Shown: positions 45,848-54,705, counted from the stretch's first letter. The stretch: 64,000 nt of DNA from Rhodococcus yunnanensis NBRC 103083 (GCF_001895005.1 NZ_BCXH01000006.1:1-64000); one strand, 5' to 3'. Numbers and translations are program-made. The notes: generated by a model not told the origin, from the sequence alone.

Positions 45848-47530
45848 ATGGTTTCCCAGGAAGCAGACATCATATCTCAGCTCACCGCGGCAGGTGCCAA
45901 ATACGAAGTGCACGAGGAGAAGGCGCGCGGACATGTACTTCCGGTCTTCCGTCATCGTGCGAAGTCGCTGCGCGAGGTTCTGGAGTCCGCGCGAGCGTTC
46001 GACGAACGAATCTTCATCATCGATGGCGACGACAGACTCACCTATGCAACACATTTACAGTATGTCGATGCCTTTGCTTCGGCTCTCCAGAACGAATACT
46101 CGGTCGAACCTGGCCAGCGGGTGGCCATCTTTGCTGCCAACCGGTGGGAATGGATCGTCTCCTTCTGGGCCGCGGCGAGTATCGGAGCTATTCCGTGTGC
46201 GATGAACGGGTGGTGGACGGTAGCGGAGTTCGCGCATGCCGTCGACCTCATCGAACCCGTGCTGGTGATCGGCGATGCGGTGCGACTGGGGCGAGTGGCC
46301 GGGTATCGAGGCTCGTTCGCCACACTCGATCTCGACAGCCACTTCGGCGCGACCATCCGCCGCTACGAGGGTGCTGTTCCGATGCTTCCGAGGATCGAGG
46401 AGGACGACCCGGGGTTGATCCTGTTCACCAGTGGCACCACCGGCCGGGCCAAAGCGGTGACGCTTTCCCATCGATCGATGATCGGATTCGCTCAGCTGAA
46501 CCAGTTCGCCGGTGTTGCAGGCGGAGTGGCCTTCGGCATGCCGATTCCGAAGAAGGACGATCCGCTGATTGCCTCGCCCGAGGTCTCGTTGATCACGTCG
46601 CCGCTGTTCCACGTGTCGATGTTGCAGGGTTTCGTGCTCTCGTCCTTCGTGAAGGGTGGAGCCATCGTCCTGCTCCGCGGGCGTTTCGATCCCGAACGTG
46701 TTCTACGAACCATCGAGAACGAACGGGTCACCACGTGGTCGGCGCTCGGTAGTGCCGCATCGCGCACCGCGATGTCGCCGGCTCTGGGGAAGTACGACAC
46801 GACAAGCATCATCGTTCTCGGTGTCGGGGGCGCGCCCGTCAGTCCTACGGTGCAACAGCGGCTTCGGGATGCGTTCCCGAGTGCGTTCACTCTCGGTATG
46901 GGGTACAGCAGTACCGAGGCAGGAGTCGTGGTGGCGACGATCAACGGCGTCGAGTACGTGTCGCGGCCGTTGTCGACCGGGCGCCCCAACGTCACGGTCG
47001 ACATCGAGATACGTGATCCGTTCGACGGCCGTCCGATGGGCGAAGGCGAATACGGTGAGGTTCATGTGCGCAGCCCGTACACGATGTCGGGATACTGGAA
47101 CGACCCGCTCGCGTCGGCAGAGGTCCTCAAGGAAGACGGTTGGCTCGCGATGGGAGACATTGCGCGCGTCGAGGGCGGATATCTCTACATCGACGCGCGG
47201 GCACGGGATCTCATATTGGTCAACGCCGAGAATGTCTCTCCCACCGAAGTCGAGTACGTCCTCGACGCCCACCCCGCCGTCTCCGAAGTAGCGGTATTCG
47301 CTATCGACGACGTCGTGACCGGTGATGCGGTCTGTGCGGTGGTAGTGGTGCAGGAGGCAGGGCAGACCAGTCAGGAATCGCTCGACCAGTGGTGTCGAGA
47401 TCGACTGGCGCACTTCAAAGTACCCACGCGGTGGTATATCAGTGTGGAACCGCTGCCGCGGACTCCCACGGGCAAGGTCAAGAAGAACAGTCTGCGTTCA
47501 CAGATCGAATCGGTGAGGTTGTCGCATTGA
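45848..47530 (+). CDS. Acyl-CoA synthetase (FadD-like, ANL superfamily)
   Basis: This 560-residue adenylating enzyme has the P-loop LFTSGTTGRAKAVTLSH near residue 192, the A5 motif GMGYSSTEAG near 350, DGWLAMGDIA near 430, and the C-terminal Lys in PRTPTGKVKK. It activates a carboxylic acid to its CoA ester. It starts at ATG after GAGGAGA. It probably supplies the substrate for the FadE-EchA steps upstream, and the next gene (a DtxR-like regulator) follows on the same strand. Confidence 0.9.
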   Translation: MVSQEADIISQLTAAGAKYEVHEEKARGHVLPVFRHRAKSLREVLESARAFDERIFIIDGDDRLTYATHLQYVDAFASALQNEYSVEPGQRVAIFAANRWEWIVSFWAAASIGAIPCAMNGWWTVAEFAHAVDLIEPVLVIGDAVRLGRVAGYRGSFATLDLDSHFGATIRRYEGAVPMLPRIEEDDPGLILFTSGTTGRAKAVTLSHRSMIGFAQLNQFAGVAGGVAFGMPIPKKDDPLIASPEVSLITSPLFHVSMLQGFVLSSFVKGGAIVLLRGRFDPERVLRTIENERVTTWSALGSAASRTAMSPALGKYDTTSIIVLGVGGAPVSPTVQQRLRDAFPSAFTLGMGYSSTEAGVVVATINGVEYVSRPLSTGRPNVTVDIEIRDPFDGRPMGEGEYGEVHVRSPYTMSGYWNDPLASAEVLKEDGWLAMGDIARVEGGYLYIDARARDLILVNAENVSPTEVEYVLDAHPAVSEVAVFAIDDVVTGDAVCAVVVVQEAGQTSQESLDQWCRDRLAHFKVPTRWYISVEPLPRTPTGKVKKNSLRSQIESVRLSH

Positions 47531-47550
47531 CGAGTTCGGTGAGAAGTCCG

Positions 47551-48255
47551 ATGTCCGACGACGCACCGCCGCTGCCCGTCGAATTCGTGAATCTGACGAC
47601 GGTTGCGAGGACGTATCTCAAAGTGATCTGGATGTCGCAGGAGTGGCGCCCGACGCGTATGTCGACGAAACTACTGGCGTCCAGTCTGTCGGTGACGGCG
47701 TCGACAGTGTCGGAGACCATCCGGAAACTGGCTGCCATGGGGCTCGTGCACCATCGGCCCTACGGCGCCATCGGACTCACCGAGGCCGGGCGAGTGGCGG
47801 CAACCTACATCGTGCGACGCCAACGTCTCCTGGAGCTCTTTCTCGTGGAGCAACTCGGTTACGGGTGGGATGAAGTAGCCGAGGAGGCCGCATGCTTGGA
47901 ATCCTCTGCATCGGACAAGATGATCGACTCCATCGACGCCGTGTTGGGTTATCCGACACGAGATCCTCACGGCGACCCCATTCCACGTCTGGAGGGCGAG
48001 GGGGCCGGTCCGCAGATATCGGTGCTCTCGTCGCTGCAGCCCGGCGCAAGCGGGACGATTGCGCGGGTGTCGGAATCGAGCGCGGAGCTGCTGCGCTACT
48101 TCGACGCGGTCGGCATAGGTCTCGGTAAGTCGGTGACGGTGTGTGACAACGCACCCGTCCTCGGAACCGTCACCGTCAGGGTGGAGGAACAGGCTTCGCT
48201 CAATCTCGGATATGTTGCTGCAGAGTCGATCTGGTTGGTACCGGGCGGGGAGTGA
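47551..48255 (+). CDS. DtxR/IdeR-family-like regulator with lost metal ligands
   Basis: This protein is about 234 residues long and has the DtxR layout: winged helix (STKLLASSLSVTASTVSETIRKLAAMGL), the dimerisation segment RQRLLELFLVEQLGYGWDEV, and a C-terminal SH3-like domain after PHGDPIP. Compared with IdeR/DtxR, the usual ligand positions are changed: Met10 becomes Thr, His79 becomes Gln, His98 becomes Ala, Cys102 becomes Ala and His106 becomes Ser, while both Glu remain. It therefore may not sense metal. The ATG chosen follows GTGAGAAG; TTG at 47527 overlapping the fadD stop is an alternative. It sits directly behind the catabolic FadD gene. Confidence 0.82.
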   Translation: MSDDAPPLPVEFVNLTTVARTYLKVIWMSQEWRPTRMSTKLLASSLSVTASTVSETIRKLAAMGLVHHRPYGAIGLTEAGRVAATYIVRRQRLLELFLVEQLGYGWDEVAEEAACLESSASDKMIDSIDAVLGYPTRDPHGDPIPRLEGEGAGPQISVLSSLQPGASGTIARVSESSAELLRYFDAVGIGLGKSVTVCDNAPVLGTVTVRVEEQASLNLGYVAAESIWLVPGGE

Positions 48256-48278
48256 GTGCGTGTCCCGGGTCTCCTGTC

Positions 48279-48315
<37 letters not shown>

Positions 48316-48325
48316 ACAGGTCGGG

Positions 48326-49282
48326 TCAGGTCAGCACGACGTCGAGCTCGGTTCGCATGCGTTCGGCGAGGGCGTTTGGAAATCCCGCTGCAGCGGTGAG
48401 GGCTACTCGCCAGCTCGACAGGTCGTAGTTCGGCCGTGACGGATGATCGAGAATCGTCGAGAACAACGAGGGAGCTCCAGGGACGACGGTGATTCGTTCT
48501 CGTTCGATCGAGTCCATCGCGGCCTCGGCGTCGTTTCCCACCTGCGGCACCATCGTCGCACCCGTCGACAGGGCCACCAGAATTCCGGCCTGGTGTTCGG
48601 CAGTGCGCGAGAAGGGGTCGACGATCAGGCAACGGTCGTCGGAGTTCGATGTCGCGCCTGCCCAGGCGCGTGCGATACCGGCGATGTCGCGATGCGTGCT
48701 CGACTCACCGCTACTCGGGTCCGGGGTCTGCGGGGTGAACCGGATGTCGGCGATGCCGTCGCCGCTGACCCCGTCCGCACGCTGCTCGGCGATGTCCTCA
48801 CCGACCGCGGCACCGAGAAAGCGGAGATCGGCCCACGGGACGGCTGTGTCGTTCCGAGGCACCGGCCCGCCGAGTCGAACGACGGTCAGCAGCGAGACGG
48901 GGAGTCCGGCAACCTTGAGTTCGGCGAACCTGTCCGCACCGAGGAACTCACCCGCCACGCACAGTGCAACAGCACGGCTCTGCGTCAGAATGTCAGCAGC
49001 GTCGGCCCCTGTGCACCGGGTGTCGATCTGAACGATCGCCGCCCCCGCGTAGTGCACGGCAAGTGCGGCAGCGACCCGGCGGTGACTGTTGGGCGCCCAG
49101 ATCGCAACGCGGTCGCCCGGTTCGACGTTGCGCGCGATCAGCGCGCGGGTGACTGCGACGACGTGGCTGTGCAGGTCCCGGTAGGTCCAGCGGATGTCTT
49201 CGTCCGCCACTGCGCCGAGTCCCCCGAATCTCTGCGCCGCCGATCTCAGTGCCGCCGGGCTCGTATCCGATTCCGTGTCCAC
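48326..49282 (-). pseudogene. Degenerate, C-terminally truncated fadD3-like acyl-CoA synthetase
   Basis: This 318-residue product resembles FadD3 (the HIP-CoA synthetase of sterol CD-ring degradation) through EPGDRVAIWAPNSH, HYAGAAIVQIDTR and FLGADR in the first half and DDRCLIVDPF, AGILVALSTGATMVP and ERITVVPGAPSLF in the second. The ATP-binding P-loop, normally TSGTTGRSK, is replaced by PQTPDPSSG, with the Lys absent. The chain stops at DVVLT, just where the A5 motif (YGLTE) should start, so the catalytic C-terminal lobe is missing. It cannot be a normal ligase. It may be a pseudogene or a repurposed binding protein. The frame is otherwise open. Confidence 0.75.
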
Positions 49283-49433
49283 TTACACCCCCCAGTGTCA
49301 GCACAGCGATTGTGTCAGCAAAGCGAGCGACGAGGGGCAAATTTTACCGGCTGGGCGGCGGTGGATCGCATATTGGGCCCGGCGAGTGTGCCCAGCTGTG
49401 CTCGAGGTGACCTGAGCGTGGAGAATCGGGCCG

Positions 49434-51299
49434 ATGGAGATCGCAGTGTTTCTGGTTGCGCTCGCGATCGGTGTACTCGCCGTCGCTGCTCTGGCCGAAC
49501 GATTGGACGTACCGCCGCCGCTGTTGCTGATCGTCGTCGGCGTCGCGGTGTCGTACGTTCCTGGAATCCCGGAAGTCCATCTCGAACCAGAGATCGTGTT
49601 GCTCGGATTGCTCCCACCGCTGCTGTATGCGACGGCCATTCAATCCTCGCTCGTGGACTTCAATGCCAACCGTCGATCGATTCTGCTGCTCTCGGTGGTT
49701 CTCGTCGCCGTGACGACGTTCGTCGTCGGCGTCATCGTGCACGCGATCCTGCCTGGAATTTCGTGGCCTGCGGCGCTCGCGATCGGTGCCGTCGTCGCAC
49801 CCCCGGACGCCGTTGCCGCCACGGCGATAGGCCGGAGAATCGGGCTGCCGCGTCGTGTCGTGACGATCCTCGAAGGGGAGTCGCTGCTCAACGACGCGAC
49901 CGCACTCGTCGCCCTGAGTACGGCGATCTTCGCCCTCGGTCACTCCGTGCACGCGTGGCGGGTCGGCCTCGACTTCCTCCTCGCGGCCGGCGGCGGCATC
50001 GGAATCGGGCTCGTGACGTTCGTGCTCGTCGCCAGGCTCAGACGCCGACTGACCAATCCGGTTCTCGACACGGCCATCTCGTTCGTCGTCCCGTTCGGTG
50101 CGTATCTGCTCGCCGAGGAGATTCACGCGTCGGGAGTGCTGGCCGTCGTCATTGCCGGACTGCTCCTCGGCCACAAGGCCCCGATTCTGCAGTCCGCGCA
50201 GTCCCGGATCGCCGAGCGCATCAACTGGCGAACCATCGCGTACATTCTCGAGAACGCGGTGTTCCTGCTCATCGGGCTGCAGGCGTCGTGGCTGCTGCGG
50301 GACGTCGGAACGAGTTCGCTGTCGGCGATGACGATCGTGGCGGTATGCGCGGCGACGCTCGTCGGGGTGATCGCCGTGCGGATGCTGTGGGTGTTTCTCG
50401 CCCGCTACGCGCTGATCCGCCCCGTTGCCGACCCGTCGACGGCCACGGTTCCGTCCTGGCGATACACCGTGCTCATCGGCTGGGCGGGGATGCGCGGTGT
50501 GGTCACCCTCGCAGCGGCGTTCATCATTCCGGTGGGCACCGAGTACCGCGAGATTCTGCTGCTGATCGCATTCACCGTCGTCGCGGGGACATTGTTCGTC
50601 CAGGGTCTGTCGTTGCCCCTGCTCGCTCGGCGTCTGAAGGTGCCCTCGCCTGACCCGATGGACGACGCCTTGGCGCGGGCGACTCTGCTGCAGCAGGCAT
50701 CGAAGGCGGGTTACGCCGCGCTCGACGAGCTCGAGTACGAGGACCCGCACGGTGTCGAGGAGCTCGTGCGCCAACGAGTCGACCAGCGCAACTTCTCCGC
50801 ATGGGAGCGGCTGGGTACGACTGCCGATCAGGAGACGCCGAGCGAGCTCTATGCACGGATTCGGATGACGATGATCGAGGCCGAGCGAGCCCGAGTCCTC
50901 GAGATCCGCAGCTCGGGGCGGGTGCCGTCGGACGTCGTCGGCGAGGTTCTGGCGATGCTCGACGTCGAGGAATCGATGATCGACGTCGCAACCGAAGCCC
51001 GCGCCGATATTCGGGCCTCGGAGGGACTGCGCGGCCGATCCGGGAAGACGTGCGCGGAACTAGCGCGCTATCCGGAGACGGTGACCCACTCGGACGGGAC
51101 GTGCCACGAATGCATCCGCGACGGTACGGAATGGGTTGCCCTGCGTCAGTGCCTCGAATGTGGGCACGTCGCATGCTGCGATTCCTCGCCGAACCAACAC
51201 GCGACCGCGCACTTCCACGACACGACTCACGCCGTCATGCAGTCGGCCGAGCCCGGGGAGAATTGGCGATGGTGCTACGTACACCATCTGACCGCCTGA
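49434..51299 (+). CDS. Na+/H+ antiporter (CPA1/NhaP type) with C-terminal UBP zinc finger
   Basis: This 621-residue protein has about 12 membrane helices in residues 1-410, with the CPA1 core features GLLPPLLYATAIQSS, APPDAVAATAIGRRIG and EGESLLNDATALVAL (ion-site Asp). A cytoplasmic region of about 130 residues follows. The last 70 residues are a UBP-type zinc finger: CHEC, CLECGHVACC, then His residues in HATAHFHDTTHAVM. This domain binds ubiquitin C-termini in eukaryotes and has no known role here. It may sense a C-terminal Gly-Gly-type modifier or simply bind zinc. The stop lies in a 17-bp array. Confidence 0.88.
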   Translation: MEIAVFLVALAIGVLAVAALAERLDVPPPLLLIVVGVAVSYVPGIPEVHLEPEIVLLGLLPPLLYATAIQSSLVDFNANRRSILLLSVVLVAVTTFVVGVIVHAILPGISWPAALAIGAVVAPPDAVAATAIGRRIGLPRRVVTILEGESLLNDATALVALSTAIFALGHSVHAWRVGLDFLLAAGGGIGIGLVTFVLVARLRRRLTNPVLDTAISFVVPFGAYLLAEEIHASGVLAVVIAGLLLGHKAPILQSAQSRIAERINWRTIAYILENAVFLLIGLQASWLLRDVGTSSLSAMTIVAVCAATLVGVIAVRMLWVFLARYALIRPVADPSTATVPSWRYTVLIGWAGMRGVVTLAAAFIIPVGTEYREILLLIAFTVVAGTLFVQGLSLPLLARRLKVPSPDPMDDALARATLLQQASKAGYAALDELEYEDPHGVEELVRQRVDQRNFSAWERLGTTADQETPSELYARIRMTMIEAERARVLEIRSSGRVPSDVVGEVLAMLDVEESMIDVATEARADIRASEGLRGRSGKTCAELARYPETVTHSDGTCHECIRDGTEWVALRQCLECGHVACCDSSPNQHATAHFHDTTHAVMQSAEPGENWRWCYVHHLTA

Positions 51300-51338
51300 T
51301 CTCGCTGACCTCCTGATTTCGCTGACCGCCTGATCTCG
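51288..51338. repeat. 17-bp tandem array over the antiporter stop codon
   Basis: Three 17-base units (51288-51304, 51305-51321, 51322-51338) of the form CTGACCGCCTGATCTCG. Unit 1 contains the antiporter stop codon, and each later unit carries a TGA copy. The array ends 28 bases before the dinB start. Confidence 0.93.
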
Positions 51339-51359
51339 CACTCGTGTCGGACGTTCGTG

Positions 51360-51373
51360 CGAACATATGTTCG
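51360..51373. promoter_or_regulatory. LexA (SOS) box overlapping the dinB start
   Basis: CGAACATATGTTCG is a perfect palindrome matching the actinobacterial SOS box (GAAC-N4-GTTC). Its central ATATG supplies the dinB ATG at 51367, so LexA binding would cover the start codon. Confidence 0.85.
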
Positions 51374-52587
51374 TGACCGATTTCGCGAAACCAGAGGCCA
51401 GCATCATGCATGCCGACCTCGATTCGTTCTACGCCTCGGTCGAGCAACGCGACGATCCTCGGCTGCGTGGCAGGCCGGTGCTCGTCGGTGGCGGTGTCGT
51501 GTTGGCGGCCAGCTACGAGGCCAAGGCCTACGGCGTGCGGACGCCGATGAACGGGGCACAGGCCCGCGCACTGTGCCCGCATGCCATCGTGGTGCCGCCG
51601 CGAATGGACGCGTACATCGAGGCGAGCAAAGCGGTCTTCGAGATATTCCGCAGCACCACCCCGCTCGTGGAGGGCATCTCCGTCGACGAGGCATTCCTCG
51701 AAGTCGGAGGTCTCGGCAAGATCAGCGGTACACCCGTGCAGATCGCCACGGGCCTGCGCCGTGAGGTCAAGGAACAGGTCGGTCTACCGATCACCGTGGG
51801 AATCGCCTGCACCAAGTTCCTCGCGAAGGTCGCCAGCGCGGTGGGCAAGCCGGACGGGCTCCTACTCGTCGAGCCCGGGCGCGAACTGGAATTTCTTCAT
51901 CCGCTGAAGATCGAAAGGCTGTGGGGAGTAGGCAAGGTCACCGCGGAGAAGCTCCACGCGTTCGACATCGACACCATCGGCGACCTCGCGTCACACAGTG
52001 AGGCGTCGATCGTGTCGATACTCGGCAAGGGAGCAGGCCATCACCTGCATTCGCTGGCCAACAATCGGGATCCTCGGCGGGTGCAGACGTATCGCGGCCG
52101 CAGCTCCATCGGCGCTCAACATGCGCTCGGCCGTGGTCCCACGTCGCGGCAGGACCTGGAGGCGTCGCTCATCTCGCTCGTCGATCGGGTGACGCAGAGG
52201 ATGCGGGCCGCCGAGCGCACGGGCCGAACGGTGGTGCTGCGTCTGCGATTCGGGGACTTCACCCGGGTGACCAGGTCGCACACTCTGGGCCGTGCGACGG
52301 CGGACACACAGGACATCCTCGACGCGTCGCTGACGCTGTTGCGTGATGCGGGCTCGCTCATCGCCGACCGCGGTATCACCCTCGTCGGTGTCACGGTCTC
52401 CAACATCGATCGAAGCGGAGCCGAGCAGCTCGAATTGCAGTTCGACAAGCCCCGTGACGCCCCGAGTGCCTCGGCGCTCGATCTGGCGCTCGACGGTGTA
52501 CACACCAAGTTCGGAAAGAAGGCGCTGACGAGGGGAGTGCTCCTGGGGCGGGACTCGGGGATGTCGGTGCCACTACTTCCGGACTGA
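51367..52587 (+). CDS. dinB: DNA polymerase IV (Y-family, DinB)
   Basis: This 406-residue translesion polymerase has the catalytic motifs MHADLDSFYASVEQ near residue 14 and EGISVDEAFLEVGG near 102, the helix-hairpin-helix LWGVGKVTAEKLHAF near 185, and a little-finger domain from about 240. It copies past damaged bases. The ATG lies inside a LexA box with no Shine-Dalgarno, so translation may be leaderless, or may begin at the Met14 codon before HADLDS. Its end is duplicated and shared with the convergent P450 gene. Confidence 0.93.
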   Translation: MFVTDFAKPEASIMHADLDSFYASVEQRDDPRLRGRPVLVGGGVVLAASYEAKAYGVRTPMNGAQARALCPHAIVVPPRMDAYIEASKAVFEIFRSTTPLVEGISVDEAFLEVGGLGKISGTPVQIATGLRREVKEQVGLPITVGIACTKFLAKVASAVGKPDGLLLVEPGRELEFLHPLKIERLWGVGKVTAEKLHAFDIDTIGDLASHSEASIVSILGKGAGHHLHSLANNRDPRRVQTYRGRSSIGAQHALGRGPTSRQDLEASLISLVDRVTQRMRAAERTGRTVVLRLRFGDFTRVTRSHTLGRATADTQDILDASLTLLRDAGSLIADRGITLVGVTVSNIDRSGAEQLELQFDKPRDAPSASALDLALDGVHTKFGKKALTRGVLLGRDSGMSVPLLPD

Positions 52588-52605
52588 CCACTACTTCCGG
52601 ACTGA
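52570..52605. repeat. 18-bp duplication holding the stop codons of dinB and the P450 gene
   Basis: Two identical 18-base units CCACTACTTCCGGACTGA at 52570-52587 and 52588-52605. The first ends with the dinB stop. The second contains the CTA complement of the P450 stop (52591-52593). Each unit thus serves one of the convergent genes. Confidence 0.92.
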
Positions 52606-54000
52606 CACTGCGAGCTCGAAGCCCTTCGGCATGAGCGTCAGGCGCTCCTCGATGCGCAACCGGTAGGTGGGATCGGCGTGAATGTCGAACTGCTGCAGTA
52701 TTGTTCCGAGAACGAGGACGGCTTCGTGAATGGCGAATTGACGGCCGATGCACGCGCGTTCGCCGGTGCCGAACGGCTTGTACACGTGCCCGGGCCGTGC
52801 TCGCACGTTCTGGGACAGAAACCGGTCGGGATCGAAAACCTCGGGATCGGGGCCCCATACGGGATCTCGGTGGAGGCCGGGGATCAGGACCAGTGCCCAG
52901 TCGCCCTTCTTCATCGGATACGTCCCGCCGACGACGGTGTCCTCGCGCGCTTGCCTCGCGAACGCCGGGGCCGTCGGCCACAGGCGGAGCGTCTCGTCGA
53001 GGATCCGCCGAACGAGTCTGAGTTTCGGTACCTGCTCGAACGCAGGTGTGTCCGATCCCCATACCTCGTCGACCTCGGCGCGGGCAGCGGCCAGTATCCC
53101 CGGATTCCGCGACAGATAGTACAGAGCGAACGACAGTGCGCCGGAGGTTGTCTCGTGTCCAGCGATCAGGAATGTGAGGATCTGCTGCCGGATGTTGATC
53201 TCGCTGAGCGCATTCGGATTGTCGGCTTCACGTGCGGCGTCGAGCATGATGTCCAAGAGGTCATGGCCGGCGCCACCGGCAGTGGAGCCCGCGGCCTCGG
53301 GGGAGTCGCGGCGGGTTCTGATGATGTCGTCGAGAAGGTCTGCCATGTACTGCTTGTCGATCTCGTTCTGCCGGTCACCGCGGCGGAACCACAGGTCGCT
53401 GACAACCGGAAGCCGGATGACTTCGCGTCGCTGATTGTAGGTGAGGGTCCGGACCATGGCGTCGACGAACGGGTGGGTGCGGTCGCTGGTGAAGGAGTCG
53501 AACGTGTAGCTGAATCCGGTGCGGCCGATGGTGTCCAGGGTCAGTTTTGTCATGTCGGACGAGACGTCGACGACGGGGTGCTCACGCCACCGTCTCGTCA
53601 GGTCGGAGGCCACGTCGACCATGATGTCGTGATAGCTCCGCATCGCGGGCTGAGTGAACGCAGGGCGCAGCAGGTCGTGCGCTTTGCGCCAGTTCGGTTC
53701 GTCCGAGTAGGCGGTGAACAATGCGTCTCCGCCGATGGATCGCAACCCCTGGACCGCGGGGGCGAGGTGTTTGACGAATGCGCCCTCGTCGCACAGGTCG
53801 CCCACGTGGTCCGCGCCGGAGACGATGACGAAGCGTCGACCGAGAACGACGCGTTCGAAGATCGGCCCGAGTTGGCGTGCCAACGCGATCGAGTCCTGAA
53901 CAGGGGTGGACACGTGGGCTCCGAGGACGTCACCGATGATCGGCACGCGCTTGGGTGGGTGTGGCAGTTCTGGTGCACGAACAACGACGTCGGTGGACAT
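52591..54000 (-). CDS. Cytochrome P450, CYP102-like heme domain
   Basis: This 469-residue P450 has the I-helix AGHETTSGAL near residue 275, the ExxR helix in DETLR near 332 and the heme loop PFGTGERACIGRQ with Cys417. It resembles the heme half of the fatty-acid hydroxylase CYP102 (P450BM3) rather than CYP125, but lacks the fused reductase, so it needs separate redox partners. The ATG follows GGAGAGG. It diverges from a TetR gene that may repress it. A fatty acid or related lipid is the likely substrate, but this is inference. Confidence 0.88.
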   Translation of the reverse strand: MSTDVVVRAPELPHPPKRVPIIGDVLGAHVSTPVQDSIALARQLGPIFERVVLGRRFVIVSGADHVGDLCDEGAFVKHLAPAVQGLRSIGGDALFTAYSDEPNWRKAHDLLRPAFTQPAMRSYHDIMVDVASDLTRRWREHPVVDVSSDMTKLTLDTIGRTGFSYTFDSFTSDRTHPFVDAMVRTLTYNQRREVIRLPVVSDLWFRRGDRQNEIDKQYMADLLDDIIRTRRDSPEAAGSTAGGAGHDLLDIMLDAAREADNPNALSEINIRQQILTFLIAGHETTSGALSFALYYLSRNPGILAAARAEVDEVWGSDTPAFEQVPKLRLVRRILDETLRLWPTAPAFARQAREDTVVGGTYPMKKGDWALVLIPGLHRDPVWGPDPEVFDPDRFLSQNVRARPGHVYKPFGTGERACIGRQFAIHEAVLVLGTILQQFDIHADPTYRLRIEERLTLMPKGFELAVSVRK

Positions 54001-54108
54001 GAGTACCTCTCCGCTCACTATTGAACTGGGATACAACAACGAACGTACTCGCTGCTGGGAGCATGTCAAGCACCTACGACCGGCGCAGGAAGTAGCATCG
54101 CTAGGGCC

Positions 54109-54684
54109 ATGACGACCACCCGTAGAAGACTGTCGCCTGATCAGCGGCGAGCGCAGTTGCTGGACATCGGTTCCCGTCTGTTCGCCGAAAGGCCGTACGA
54201 CGACGTCTGGATCGAGGAGGTTGCCGATCTGGCGGGTGTCTCTCGCGGGCTCATGTATCACTATTTTTCGTCGAAGCGAGATTTTTTCGCGGAGATCGTG
54301 CGGGTCGAGTCGGCACGCCTGCTCGAGATCACTGCCCCTGACACGTCGCTTCCCGTCAGCGAGCAGGTCGCGGCGGGGTTGGATTCCTACATTCGATACG
54401 TCGTCGAGCACGAGCACGGTGTTCGTGCGATCAACCGGGGATCGATGTTGGGTGACAACGAGATTCAGTCGATCCTGGGTGCCGAACTGGAGGCGCAGCA
54501 GCAGCGGATCTTGGCTGCGCTCCCCGCCGAGGTACGTGATGACGAGGTGACGCGGACGGCGCTACGCGGGTGGGTCTCGTTCGTCAGGGCCGTGTGCATC
54601 GATTGGATCGATCGAAGGACCATCACCGAGGCCGAGGTGAAGGCTCTGTGTATGCGGGCTCTCGAAGGCCTGCTGAAGATCTAG
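54109..54684 (+). CDS. TetR-family regulator divergent from the P450
   Basis: This 191-residue TetR protein has the helix-turn-helix DVWIEEVADLAGVSRGLMYHYFSSKRDFFAEIV near residues 35-65. The ligand domain has EHEHGVRAINRGSMLGDN. It diverges from the CYP102-like P450 across 108 bp, the usual layout for a repressor and its target. No clear palindromic operator was found in that spacer. The DUF2277 gene follows 21 bases later and may be cotranscribed. Confidence 0.87.
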   Translation: MTTTRRRLSPDQRRAQLLDIGSRLFAERPYDDVWIEEVADLAGVSRGLMYHYFSSKRDFFAEIVRVESARLLEITAPDTSLPVSEQVAAGLDSYIRYVVEHEHGVRAINRGSMLGDNEIQSILGAELEAQQQRILAALPAEVRDDEVTRTALRGWVSFVRAVCIDWIDRRTITEAEVKALCMRALEGLLKI

Positions 54685-54705
54685 CGCGCGGCTATCGTGG
54701 CTCTC

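Noticed and set aside
46692-46706. GAACGTGTTCTA resembling a KstR box
   Set aside because: It lies inside the FadD coding region with no promoter context, so it is most likely a chance match.
48443-50653. Long open frame (736 codons) across the fadD3 remnant and the antiporter
   Set aside because: It runs antisense to one gene and out of frame with the other, with an Arg-rich composition typical of shadow frames in GC-rich DNA.
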